From Lineus longissimus (taxonomy: Eukaryota > Nemertea > Pilidiophora > Heteronemertea > Lineidae), in assembly GCF_910592395.1 (NCBI RefSeq), contig NC_088310.1:7449501-7513500 (forward strand): DNA of 64,000 nucleotides, read 5' to 3'. The notes beneath the pieces are model-generated. The model saw only the letters and a list, made by a program, of their open reading frames with translations, had not been told where the DNA came from and did no database searches. Position 1 is the first letter of the stretch. Every line of letters starts with the position of its first letter. The position numbers were made by a program, and so were the translations under genes. Positions 24,601 to 35,247 of the stretch are shown piece after piece.

Positions 24601-25447
24601 ATCAATAAACTTGTTTGAAATATGCACACAAAAGAGAGTCTATCTGCAGAAATAGCCCGAGACAAGATGTTCTTTTAACAGTTGTTGGGTATGACAATTA
24701 TCTGGCAATTCCCAGACAATACCTAGAGGTGGCCATGTCATTATCTAACAATGTCTAAGCAAGAAAGCACAACCTAGAGGTGGACGTGTCATCATCTCAG
24801 CAAGAAAGTGAATGCTAGAGGTAAGCTGGCCATTTCGATTACTGACAGAATCATTTAGAAGTTTATACCATGATGTCTATCCTGTCCAGGAAGAATGCAT
24901 ACAATCTAGAGATGACCCATGTTGACCCAAAAATGCTGAGATCGAGTGTTTCGTCAAGAAGCTCTTGGTGGCGATTTTAGACTTTCAGGGGCAAAACTGA
25001 CTTGGCCATATCCATGATGACCTCCATTTAGAAAGTACAAAACCTAAAGATGGCATGACACAACCAGTTCTAATCGCAAAGAATGTCTGTTTTTCCTGGA
25101 GGAAAAAAAGCCTACTAGGTACATCGCACTAAACAGTCGACATTTTTTGGCCAATGTCTAGTATCGTATACAGCACAAGCAAGCATGCCAGGTATATCTG
25201 ACAACATGCCAAAGATACCTTTTGTACTCTCAACATACTAGTTTAGCCTTTATTAAAACATGAACATAAAACACGATCAGCTGATCAAGTGAATCACCGC
25301 CAGAACCTGCCAGGAAACCGCAATGTTGCGTGACCATAGAAACTACCTATTGAAACAGCATGTGACCAAAATACTCGAAAGCGAGAATGCACACCGCGCA
25401 TTACTGCAATGGAATTCTGCATTGACCTAATTTTAATGATCTCTCAC
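21700..25447. other. Intron-like sequence
   Basis: No confident exon. A minus-strand stretch at 22901-23325 stays open for about 140 codons but lacks a good donor. A CTT/TTC microsatellite lies at 23757-23780. From about 24710 to 25060 the phrase CCTAGAGGTGG and variants recur at irregular 40-140 base intervals, an old degenerate tandem repeat. Confidence 0.4.
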
Positions 25448-25501
25448 GGTCGAGGGGTTTGGGTAATCTTGCTCAATAAGGGACCCTGGATGTGCGGAGG
25501 A
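25448..25501 (-). CDS. Candidate exon of gene N, 18 codons, phase 0-0
   Basis: A polypyrimidine acceptor (CTGCTCCATTTCAAG, ending 25502) and a donor (TCGACC then GTGAGAG, 25446-25447) bound exactly 54 bases reading SSAHPGSLIEQDYPNPST. The polar, Pro/Ser-rich composition is in keeping with the large exon upstream. Small size makes a chance hit possible. Confidence 0.42.
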
Positions 25502-27641
25502 CTTGAAATGGAGCAGATGAACGTGAGCGAGATCGTGTCCAAGACAATGATATTCCCGTCTCTCGATCTATTGATCAGTTATAATAGTCGTGAAGACTGA
25601 CAGCTTCTCGGGCGATGAAGAAAATAATACCTGCCATGGTGTTGGTGACAGGTGTAATGATTGCAAGAAAAAGGCAAAATGATGGATTTTACTTAAACGT
25701 TTACCACCAGGTTTTTAAGATTGCCGTGGCAGTTGGTCTTTACCTATGGTAGCTTCAAGAAAGAGTTTGAAATGAAAGATTTTGAAATGAAATTTTCAAA
25801 ACATTTGTCATGCGTTTGACTGACACATCTCCATCTTTACCTACCAGGTTTTTATATAATGAGCTATAATGCATAACATGGCCACTGCTCTTGGGTCCAA
25901 AGATGCCCTGCTTCAGACATCAGAGGAAGATCCTGATGCACATGCCAATTTCATAAAAGTTGGTCATTAAATTATACTGTAAGCTTACTTTGTCACAAGG
26001 AGGAAATTCTGCTAAAACTCCAAGATTCTGACATCTCCAAACAATTGTTTAGTTACCAAACTTTCACAGTTTGAAAAACAATGGAACTACATCCTCAGCT
26101 AATGAACCTGTTTGGGTCCAATCAGTATCTTTCTTCATTCTATATCTTCCTGAAGGACCAACCAAATTAATTAGTTCAGCACAAAATTCATCAGCAGGAA
26201 GCAATCAGAGAGCTAATTAGCAAGATGCACTATCTCCAAAAAAATGCTTCCAGGATGCAATTTCATTAGTGGTAGTCATAATCGTGGTGGTATGGAACAC
26301 CTAAGAACTCGATTGGTCCCATAAAATGTCCTTATAAGTTAGGGGTAATCTTGAAGATTGAAATGGCCATAGAAAGGCATTGGTAGATAAACTGGGTCAC
26401 CATGCCATTAGCGGGCAATAGCCAGCCTAAATTCAATTTGATGGTCCATCAACATACATAAATTCCTTTACATTTATCCTCCAACTCTGAGAATTCTCAG
26501 CAATGTCAATGTCAACTTATGCTACAGTCGCATCAAACCGCATTACCTGTGGACCACATTACCATTCATTTATTCCAATCAAATTCATGTCACCGCTGTT
26601 TCGCAATGCAATAATGACAGCGCCGTCTCGAGCAACCACTTTTTTCTCAGTGACAAGATTACCAAGCTGCCAAGACTTCAAACGAAGATGTTGATGCCAT
26701 CCTCATGCGCGTTTTTCTACCACTACCAGCAGCGTGCAGCAAATAATTACCAATGCATTGTGTGATTATTGACTGTTGGCCTGGAAGCATTTTTTAGATC
26801 AATGTAGGGTGGTCCATCTTACTACAACTTCACTCTTAAAAATAAATTGTTTTTGGCATTTGAAAAAAACGTTTTTTAGCCACCACCAACACAATGTACA
26901 TGTACATGCACCTCCCAGCAGTTTTTCAGTGGAATGAAAGCTCAATGACCTTTAGGCAAATGTTATTTCTCTGAAAAACCTGAAAAATGGCAATGTTTTC
27001 TTGTTGATAAAGAACGTGTTTTGCATGAGATTCTAGTTCCTCCAGGGCTAAAAATAATTCATACAAAAGCATCTTCTTCTTTGTATCTGTCTGATAACCT
27101 CTTTGCTAAAAGTGACTCGTTACTTTGGGGAATTTCCATCTGTCCTGGTGAGTTGGTACTGAGAAATCATCCAATTTCACGAGGGTGCTATCATCACAAA
27201 TAACTCACGAAGTTTCATGAAAATAATCAAAGGACCTTTCCAAAAACTCTGGAATACTATGATAGAAATTTGACAGAAAATAACATAACAAAAGTATGTA
27301 TTTTTAACCGTATCCTACATATGGGCAGATGTTCAACATAACACTATAAAAAACTGTGAGAAAAAAGTACTTCATTGTTTTTCTCACTGATATTATCAAG
27401 TGATAACTACCCCAGGTTGCTAAGATATGTCACGTCCATGTTATCTTGCGTGCCAAAAAATATATAAATGAACTTTAGAGGCATGACGTTACCGCTCATC
27501 CACGATTGTCATTGTAGGGATTATACAGGTGAATAACATCCATCGAGTGGCGGTATCACACTTGTGTACATTGTCACATCGATGTAATGTACAATACAAT
27601 GAAAGGTACTCGTGGTATACTCGGAATTGTTTGATCGAATA

Positions 27642-27823
27642 TACAGTCAAACCTCTCTATTAAGGACACTGTTGGAACGGACAAGTGCTGACCTTAATAG
27701 AGAGGTGTCCTGATTAGAGGGGTCAAATTGAATGGAAATAACCAATTTGGGACCAAAACTAGTGTCCTTAATAGAGAGGATGTCCTTAATAGAGAGGTGT
27801 CCGCTAAGGGAAGTTTTGCTGTA
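27642..27823. mobile_element. Roughly 180-bp palindromic MITE, copy 1
   Basis: It starts ACAGTCAAACCTCTCTATTA and ends with a GGGAAGTTTTGCTGTA-type mirror. Internal blocks AGGACA, TTGAATGGAAA and CCAATTTGGGACC are shared with five other copies in the window. TA flanks and ACAGT...ACTGT termini suggest a Tc1/mariner-type non-autonomous element, an inference from termini only. Confidence 0.8.
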
Positions 27824-30780
27824 GTGTGCTTTGTTCCATCCGGAGACGATTGGTACGACGGCAACATATTAATCAAACCATTGAAACTTAATGACAAAGC
27901 TCATTATTATCGATAGGCTTGCCAATACTTGCTCAAAGCGTCAACTAGACCGGCCATTTTTCGAGTTTTTCTCTGCAATTTCGGAATCTCCACTTGGATT
28001 GGTACTGTGGCCACATGCGACAGAGGTGTCCTTAAAGATCACAGGTAAATGAAACAAGCAATTTTCTAAAAATTGTTCAACTTCTATTTTAGTGAATCTA
28101 GGTTATTCACAAAATCTGTAAATGATGTATTTGCCCACGGAAAATATCGAGCCTCATTGTACAAATGTACTTTGATCAATTGTTTAACATGACACAATTT
28201 ACAATTTATATCTGTACTCAGTAGCACGAATAAATCATCACATAGAATGTTAACTTGTGCTTGTTCAAACACCTACCCAGCTGAGTCAGCACTTTTATTC
28301 ACCGTAAGGGCACCTGGTGACAGTTAAAGTTGGTTGAAAACCTCGACTTTTGTGCACGCCAAGCATATTATTGATTTTATTCTTTTTGATGAACTCAGCT
28401 GCACTGGACGAGGGAAACTGAGGAGGGAATCAAACGGTCGCACTGGCAAAATATTTTACCAGATTTTAAGGTCATGACACGCTACCACTCTATTAAGGAC
28501 AGCAATTGTCAGTAGCATTTTTATTTTCCTGGACCACCAGTAATTACACACCCCTTATAATATGTTTACGGTCATGACATGCTGATTTTCAGTGATAACT
28601 TGGTTACATCTGCAAACATCTGCATCATCAAGTGACGACTTAATTATCATGGCACATCTGTGATGGTAGCTGTAAATTTGTTGTGCAAATATTGCTACTT
28701 TCCATAATTTACTTTTTAATTTTTACTAAATGAGGACAATTTTAAAATAGATTTCACATTAAATTGCTTGGTTCATACTGCTAAAAGTAAACATTTTTTT
28801 TACAGCACCTGGTACCTAAGGGCACGGTCATCAAAACCATAAAACGAAATCCATGAATTACCTGTAAAGTGTTATCTGACACATGAGCAGTAGCAATTAA
28901 ATAAATCATTATATTATCTATTATATTGTGAGCAACTAAATGAATTATGTCCAGGGTCCTTGGCACTGAAACTGTGTCAGTGGGGCAGGGATCAGAGAGG
29001 GCGATATTCCAGGGTATGCGACAAAGGGCATTACACAATTTTGAAAAGTAACAATTGTCTACAACTAGTCTGTAAAAGCAGCAACAATATTTTCCAAAAG
29101 TGTAGTGTCGAAAAGAAAATTCACTAAAAGGACTGCATTTGGATCTAAATCAATCAGCCGCATGTTAAGAGAAAAGGGTACTGCCTGAGGCAAAGGTGGG
29201 AATATGCACTTGAGGGGCAACAGCCCGCTGATAACCACCCAGAAGAACTGACAGCATGACAAAAAGAGGACCACAGATGGAAACGTGGAAGGGAAGATGG
29301 CCTGTTTGTCTTCCAGCGCTGCCACTCAGTGTCGCTACTCTTCTGATGATCAACACAAAATGAAACAAAATCAACGGATTTTGAAGGGAATTTTCAAAGA
29401 GAGTTTTGGACTCTATAAAATCTCATCATGACACAGGCACGTGCCAAAAAGAATATAATTGTATAATTGTATTGTATTGTATATTGTATAATTGGCAATA
29501 TATCAACCAACGTTAAAAATGGGGAATACCAGTGTCAATTGGATAACGCAATTGCAACAGACCTTTGTACCTATCATGTCTACATTTGTTGGCCCATAAC
29601 ATGACCTCACCAGCCATGCCAAAGCAAACTATTGGATTTGTTATGGCTGCCAAATTGCCAAACCATGTTAGGAAACCAATTGGCAAGGCTGACAATAGTG
29701 ACATAAAAGTGAACTTTAACCCAATATCAGGCCACATCTGACAGTTCATCAACAAATCACAAACATGACTAAATCTCGATGATTTTTAAACCAGAGCTTT
29801 TTTGAATCCGATGAATGTTTGATGAGGTTTTATTTCAAAATCAATCATTATCAAATTACCTGGGGGGAGAATTATCAAATCTCAGATCTAGGGAACAATA
29901 GTTGGAAGAACTGCATTTGGTTGAGGCAAAAAAACAGATAAATATGATTACTTGCTAGTTTTCTGTGGGCAACACATCACTATATTTCAAACCAACAATC
30001 ACACATGATCATCCATCACTTATTGAAAGTCCAGATCATAATCGATAACTAGGTCATCATCATTCATGATTCCCCCACAATCACACATTATCATCCATCA
30101 CTCATTGAAGGTGCAGATCATAATCGATAAGGTCATCATTTTTATGGCAATCGCTGTCTAATCGTCACCTGGGACAACCACAGGTGCCCACAATGCTTTA
30201 AAAGCCCAGCTAGAAAATGCTTAGAACAGCAAAAACTAAACAATACATCGAAAGCAAACTTTTCAAACCCCGATTTTACACACGCAGAGAAGTTATGTAC
30301 GATTATTGCACAGACAAGGGATGACTAATGTTCAACTTAATTGTGGAGTGGTCTGTATGGACTTGAATTTACTTTTTTAGACTCATGCTGTTCTATCATT
30401 GAGGAGAGTTACATGGAGTTATACAATTAAATATGCGCAGGTAATGCAGTCAAGAGGAGACAATTCATGGTTGACATGTTCGATATGTTAAACTTGTTCA
30501 ACATGCCATGTGCATTCAAGTCGGCTGACAGCAGGTAGTGGAGTTGTCAGCCAAGGATGGGAGCATGGAAATGCTGACATGAGATGTCACTTTCAGTTGT
30601 CAGAACGCATTTTTCGATTCAAAAGATTGCTTTGACTCTGATGTCAAATAAAGTTATTTTAAAATTTTGTGTTATAATTTTAAACCGCATTTAACATGAT
30701 CATGATAATTAATTCACCTAATCAAAACTGAATGAAATACGACATTAGTACCACTACATGTAGTACCAATGCCAGCTAAG

Positions 30781-30965
30781 TGCCAGGCCCTCAGGCCTCT
30801 TGTTTTTGTAAAGATATAAAATGATAGGTTTTTTTAATCATTTTGTTTTTAAAACAAGAGACCCAAAGGCCTTTTGCTCAGCTGACATTGATATAAAATG
30901 ATTTGTTTTGAAAACAAAATGATTAAAAAAACCTGAGACCCAAAGGCCTTGTGCTCAGCTGACAG
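30781..30965. repeat. Composite direct/inverted repeat
   Basis: GAGACCCAAAGGCCTT followed by GCTCAGCTGACA occurs twice (30858-30890 and 30933-30964). A related inverted partner CAGGCCTCTTGTTTTT lies at about 30794, and AT-rich AAAATGATT blocks lie between. Probably part of a dispersed foldback repeat. Confidence 0.6.
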
Positions 30966-31019
30966 TGGTATACATAATAATGTAAAATACATTGTAATAA
31001 TAGTGAAAAATTGTCCTAC

Positions 31020-31876
31020 CTCGAGCTTCAATCCTATGGGACAAACTGCGTTGGAAAGGTGCATTGGCAGGAACGAAGACCTCTTCATCATCGTCATCAT
31101 CATCATCCGCCATCTCCATGTCCGGCAGACCATCTGCCCCATCTGACAGGCCACCAATCTGCCACTGAATCGCTTCCTCGATGATCTGACTGTGCTGAGC
31201 TGGGGTCTGAGTCGACGTAGTCCTACTAGGACTCCCCATGTGACTTGAAGACCACTGTCCAGCATGAACTGCTAAAGATCCGGTTGAGAATGGCGATGGA
31301 CGCAACGGGGCCCTCGGGGGAGATGCGCCATACTGGTAGTAAGGTGGTATCGGCATATCCAGTCCTGAACGCCGCACCGGAATAGGGATAGGTTCAGTGA
31401 CTGGGGTACGCCAAGTACACACTCGCATCTGGGGGGAAGCATTCCGCGAACTCGATTCTGACATGGAGACTGGAGTCTCTGAACGTGCCACATGTCCCAG
31501 GGCATCCTCTCGGTCAGAAGTCGAAGCCTCACTACTGAATACCTCCCCCAACTCATGTAACTCCTCCTGCGGGGAGGTCAGTTCATAAGTAAAGTGCCCA
31601 GCAGTAAGACTGGCTGGGGAGTCGGTCAAATATCCACTGTCCCGTTTATGAGAGTGTGCTATATGAGTAAGGGGACTTTTGGGAGTTCGTGGGGTGAGCG
31701 GGCTCCGGGGAGTACTCCGAGGTGAATCCCGTTTGCCATCGTCCAGACCCCCAGTTGCCGCTTCTACACGCAGCTCATCCTTAACCCTCTCCTTCTCCAA
31801 ACTGCACTCTGACGGCTGTAAAATTGTTTCCTCCTCCTCCGTCATGAGTGGAAATAAAAAACGCCTTTTGACACTC
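31020..31876 (-). CDS. Large Ser/Pro-rich exon of gene N, 285 codons
   Basis: The acceptor TATCTTCCAG (ending 31877) and donor (CTCGAG then GTAGGA, 31018-31019) bound 857 bases: one base, 285 codons, one base. The protein begins SVKRRFLFPLMTEEEETILQ. It then has a Ser/Thr-Pro-rich tract (SPRSTPRSPLTPRTPKSPL), a stretch HKRDSGYLTDSPAS with possible phosphorylation sites, a Pro/Tyr-rich middle (PIPPYYQYGASPP), an Ala/Gln helix (SQIIEEAIQWQIGGL), an Asp run (DDDDDDDEEVFVP) and SLSHRIEARG at the end. It is likely disordered and cytoplasmic or nuclear. Neighbouring exons on the same strand make it internal, although an ATG (the M of LMTEEE) could serve as a start. Family not recognised. Confidence 0.9.
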
Positions 31877-32913
31877 CTGGAAGATATAAACCAAAAGGGA
31901 AAGGTTACAACGACAGAATGTAAATGAAAATGTAATTTGATTTGCGAATATTTCTGGAGAAAATGGAACTGTCGCATTTTTTTGTGGCAAGTTGCAACAT
32001 TCTTCTTTTTTAACGATATCTAGGTTTAACTATTGGCAAAAATCTGTGAAATAAAAACGCCAGCGAAATTTAGCAATTAAGAGTAGTAGTATTATCAAAA
32101 AACCTACTTGAAATAACTTGGAACTTGAAAAAGATCTTATTCTAGTGAAATATCAAGTATGTCCTCTGTCTTGGGTCATTGTTATCATTATCATTGTGCA
32201 AGCCTGTGGACTCATAGTCATAGTCATACATGTCTCACACCTTATCACAACATTGCGTGGGCACTTAATAGTACTTACTAAACATTGACTATCTATCACC
32301 ACTAGGTCAATATATATGTCTCATTCGCCATCTCATTATATATACCGGAAATGTTTACATTCTAAAAGTGCTTTTCTGTGTAAATATGCGTTATTATCAG
32401 GTCAAAAACCTCGTGTTAACTCTTTACGTATACAATAAATTTTTTTTATTTTGAAGATGACAAGATATTTTCAATTTAAAAAATGATCCCTCAAAAAAAC
32501 CAACCCTAGTGCCTTCCTCTGGTGGCCAGCTCAAAATTCTTGTCAATTGGGCATGGACAAGAGTAGACAAGGGGAGGGGGGGGACTACAGGTGTATATTG
32601 GTGAAATCAAGACGATCAAGGGGTACAATGGTCAGTCTAGATATACTAATTCAGCTAAAGGATGAGGCCTTTTTTTTCATTCAAAATACTAAGGGGCAAA
32701 GATAACTAACGAATATCAAAAGCGCTGTACTATGTATACTTTGAAGTCAAAGCAATAATTCTCATATGGAGCTTTTAAAATTTTGCATAATGATACCTAT
32801 CACTGTGTCATGACCTGACCTGATGATGACCTTGGGTCAATCTTTTATCAGCCATGTCTCTGTATTCAAAAGAGCTGACTCAACATCATAATTTTTTGGT
32901 TAAAAATATATAT
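31877..32913. other. Intron-like sequence
   Basis: AT-rich, no supported exon. A single CTCF-like core, CTCTGGTGGCCAGC, occurs at 32518-32531, and a G/A-rich tract at 32560-32583. Confidence 0.5.
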
Positions 32914-33666
32914 ACAGTGGAACCTCCCTTAGCCAACACTTCTCTATTAAGGACAACCTCTCTGATAAGGACAACCTCTCTATTAAGGACAACCTCTCTA
33001 ATAAGGACAACCTCTCTAATAAGGACAACCTCTCTAATAAGGACAACCTCTCTAATAAGGACAACCTCTCTAATAAGGACAACCTCTCTAATCAGGACAA
33101 CCTCTCTAATAAGGACAACCTCTCTAATAAGGACAGCCTCTCTAATAAGGACAGCCTCTATAATAATGAAAACCTCTCTATTAAGGACAACCTCTCTAGT
33201 CTAATAAGGACAACCTCTCTAATAAGGACAACCTCTCTAATAAGGACAGCCTCTCTAATCAGGACAGCCTCTATAATAATGAAAACCTCTCTATTAAGGA
33301 CAACCTCTCTAGTCTAATAAGGACAACCTCTCCAATAAGGACAACCTCTCTATTAAGGACAACATCTCCATTAAGGACAACCTCTCTAATAAGGACAACC
33401 TCTCTAATAAGGACAACCTCTCTAATAAGGACAACCTCTCTAATAAGGACAACCTCTCTATTAAGGACAACATCTCTATTAAGGATGACCTCTCTAATAA
33501 GGATGACCTCTCTAATAAGGACAACCCCTCTATTTAGGACACCAATTTTGGTCACAAAATGGTTGTTTCCATTCAATTTGACCACTCTTATCAGGAAACC
33601 TCTCTATCAAGGACAGCACTTGTCAGTCCCGAGGGTGTGACTTTAATGGAGAGGTTCTACTTTATA
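32914..33666. mobile_element. MITE copy 2 with its terminal repeat amplified into a minisatellite
   Basis: It begins ACAGTGGAACCTCCCTTAGC and ends GAGAGGTTCTACTTTA like the other copies. Instead of a single AGGACA terminal motif it holds, from about 32940 to 33535, some thirty copies of an 18-base unit (AAGGACAACCTCTCTAAT and variants). The usual core (CCATTCAATTTGACC, GGACAGCACTTGTCAG) follows. The repeat length is a multiple of three, so long artificial frames (IRTTSL, LERLSL repeats) appear on both strands; none is a gene. Confidence 0.9.
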
Positions 33667-33854
33667 AATGAATGAAGTCGTGGTTTTTAAAGCCTATGGT
33701 AAGATGAGGTTTAAATAAGTGCCTCAATAGCCTTCCCCTTAAGGGTAGGCCACAAGCTAACGGTTAGTTGAAACATCTAACAAGCCATGACATGAACAAT
33801 TTTGAAATTAAGAATCACTAAAAACTCCCATTACTTTGATCTCAGTAATATAAG

Positions 33855-34032
33855 AACAGTAGAACCTCTCTATTAAGGACACCCTCGGGACTGACAAGCT
33901 CTGTCCTTAATAGAGAGGTGTCCAAATTAGAGAGGTCAAATTGAATGGAAACAACCAATTTGGGACCAAACCTAGTGTCCCTTATTTGCAATAGAGAGGT
34001 TGTCCTTAACAGAGAGATGTCCACCGCTGTAG
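33855..34032. mobile_element. Roughly 180-bp palindromic MITE, copy 3
   Basis: Termini ACAGTAGAACCTCTCTATTA and ACCGCTGTAG, with internal GGTCAAATTGAATGGAAACA and CCAATTTGGGACC as in copy 1. Confidence 0.85.
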
Positions 34033-35186
34033 AATGACTGCCATAAAAGCAGAAGAAGGCCAGAAATTCCATGAGAAGTTCAAGCTTAGTTTGTTCTGTT
34101 GGAACTTCTGTTTTTTTCCTAGAGGTAACAGTGTCTCTCATTTTATCTTTGATACCTTTTCTCCAAAGCCACCTACTCCATATCTTCCTTTAAATCAAAC
34201 TAACAAGACAACAGGGGTCCACAGCACAGCTAGAGCCCCTTCCAATGTTTGTCAAATAGTCAGTTCTAACTCAGTTCTAGTCTCTGGCCAAAGGGTGTGG
34301 TGAGGGTTCAATACTCAAGTGAACTTGCCTATTTTGGGGACAATACTTCAAAGATTGTGATAATCTGAAACAGACAACCTTTAAAATATTTGTAGATTAT
34401 TAGGAAATCGCACCCACCCACCCAACCACATACCCCACAACCCTTACTGGCCACACCCCTTTAATACCCTTAATTACAATGAAGAGTTAATATCAAATGA
34501 ACACCTGTCATGGCCGTTGCACAAAACTTTAGTCAACACCCTGGAAGCATTCACAACCAATGACCCAGATTGCATTGAAAAAGAAAACTCAACAGACGCA
34601 TGCAACCTTTCTGGGCAACCTATCATAACACATGGTGCCACACTTCAGAATGAAAACAAACCCGCATGGCTATTCACGTCCATAGGCTTCTACAGAAGTT
34701 TATAAGTTTATGGGAATAATGCAGGTATAAGGCCTTCGAGCTGTCACGATTTGATCGAGAACGCGCTTCGCTTGGTAATTGACCATTATTGAAGACTGAA
34801 GATAAACGCGCCAAAAACGGAAAACTGGGCCACCAAACCGGACCTTTCTCTCAGCAACAAAAGTGGATAAATTCCAAGAAATTTCACTCAAAACAAGTTT
34901 TATGTTATGATTGTGAACAAATTTTGATATAACGCCCAAAGAAGAGAAGAATATGCGTCCATTTAGTTCGTTTACATCGCCCCCATGCTGCAAGCATGCA
35001 AATGCGGCAAGTAGCATGCATATTCAGCAGACGATATACATGAGCAGACGAGAACCGAGATGGCCTCACGTCACCTCAAACTATCATCACATGAACTCGC
35101 CTTAAAATGCGGTTTATGAGTAAAAATTTGAACAAAACTTTATGAAGAACATCTAAACATAATAATTCAATCAAATTCTAACCTAC
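34033..35186. other. Intron-like sequence
   Basis: A Pro/Thr-codon-like CCCACCCACCCAACC stretch lies at 34411-34425. Bases 34730-35100 are somewhat CG-richer, with an E2F-like GCGCCAAAAAC near 34809 and an octamer ATGCAAA near 34995. No exon with a donor was found. Confidence 0.35.
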
Positions 35187-35247
35187 CTTGTCGATAGAAT
35201 ATTACTTTATCCACACCAATGTACTTTCCCGCAATTTTTTGAGATAT
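35187..35247 (-). CDS. Internal exon of gene N, 20 codons
   Basis: The acceptor GCTTTGTGTGCTTAG (ending 35248) and a strong donor (CGACAAG then GTAGGTT, 35185-35186) bound 61 bases reading ISQKIAGKYIGVDKVIFYRQ plus one base. The other two frames from the same acceptor hit stops. The Ile/Val/Tyr pattern looks like a small folded alpha/beta segment. It is the most upstream exon of gene N that I can support. Its phase does not join the exon at 31020-31876 directly, so at least one exon lies between. Not recognised. Confidence 0.75.

Larger units (their letters stand above)
25502..31019. other. Intron-like sequence with MITE and tandem duplications
   Basis: Besides the MITE at 27642-27823, a roughly 70-bp direct duplication occurs at about 29997-30140 (ACAATCACACAT...CATCCATCACT...ATTGAA...CAGATCATAATCGATAA). 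A GC-richer stretch at 29165-29370 is open in all three minus frames, with an acceptor-like CATCAGAAG at its upstream edge, but no frame can be preferred. Confidence 0.4.

Noticed and set aside
29065-29374. 86-codon minus frame and two other open frames
   Set aside because: All three frames are open, none has both splice sites; strand and frame cannot be decided.
32854-33585. Frames of repeated IRTTSL and LERLSL peptides
   Set aside because: They come from the 18-base minisatellite inside the MITE; the unit length alone keeps them open.
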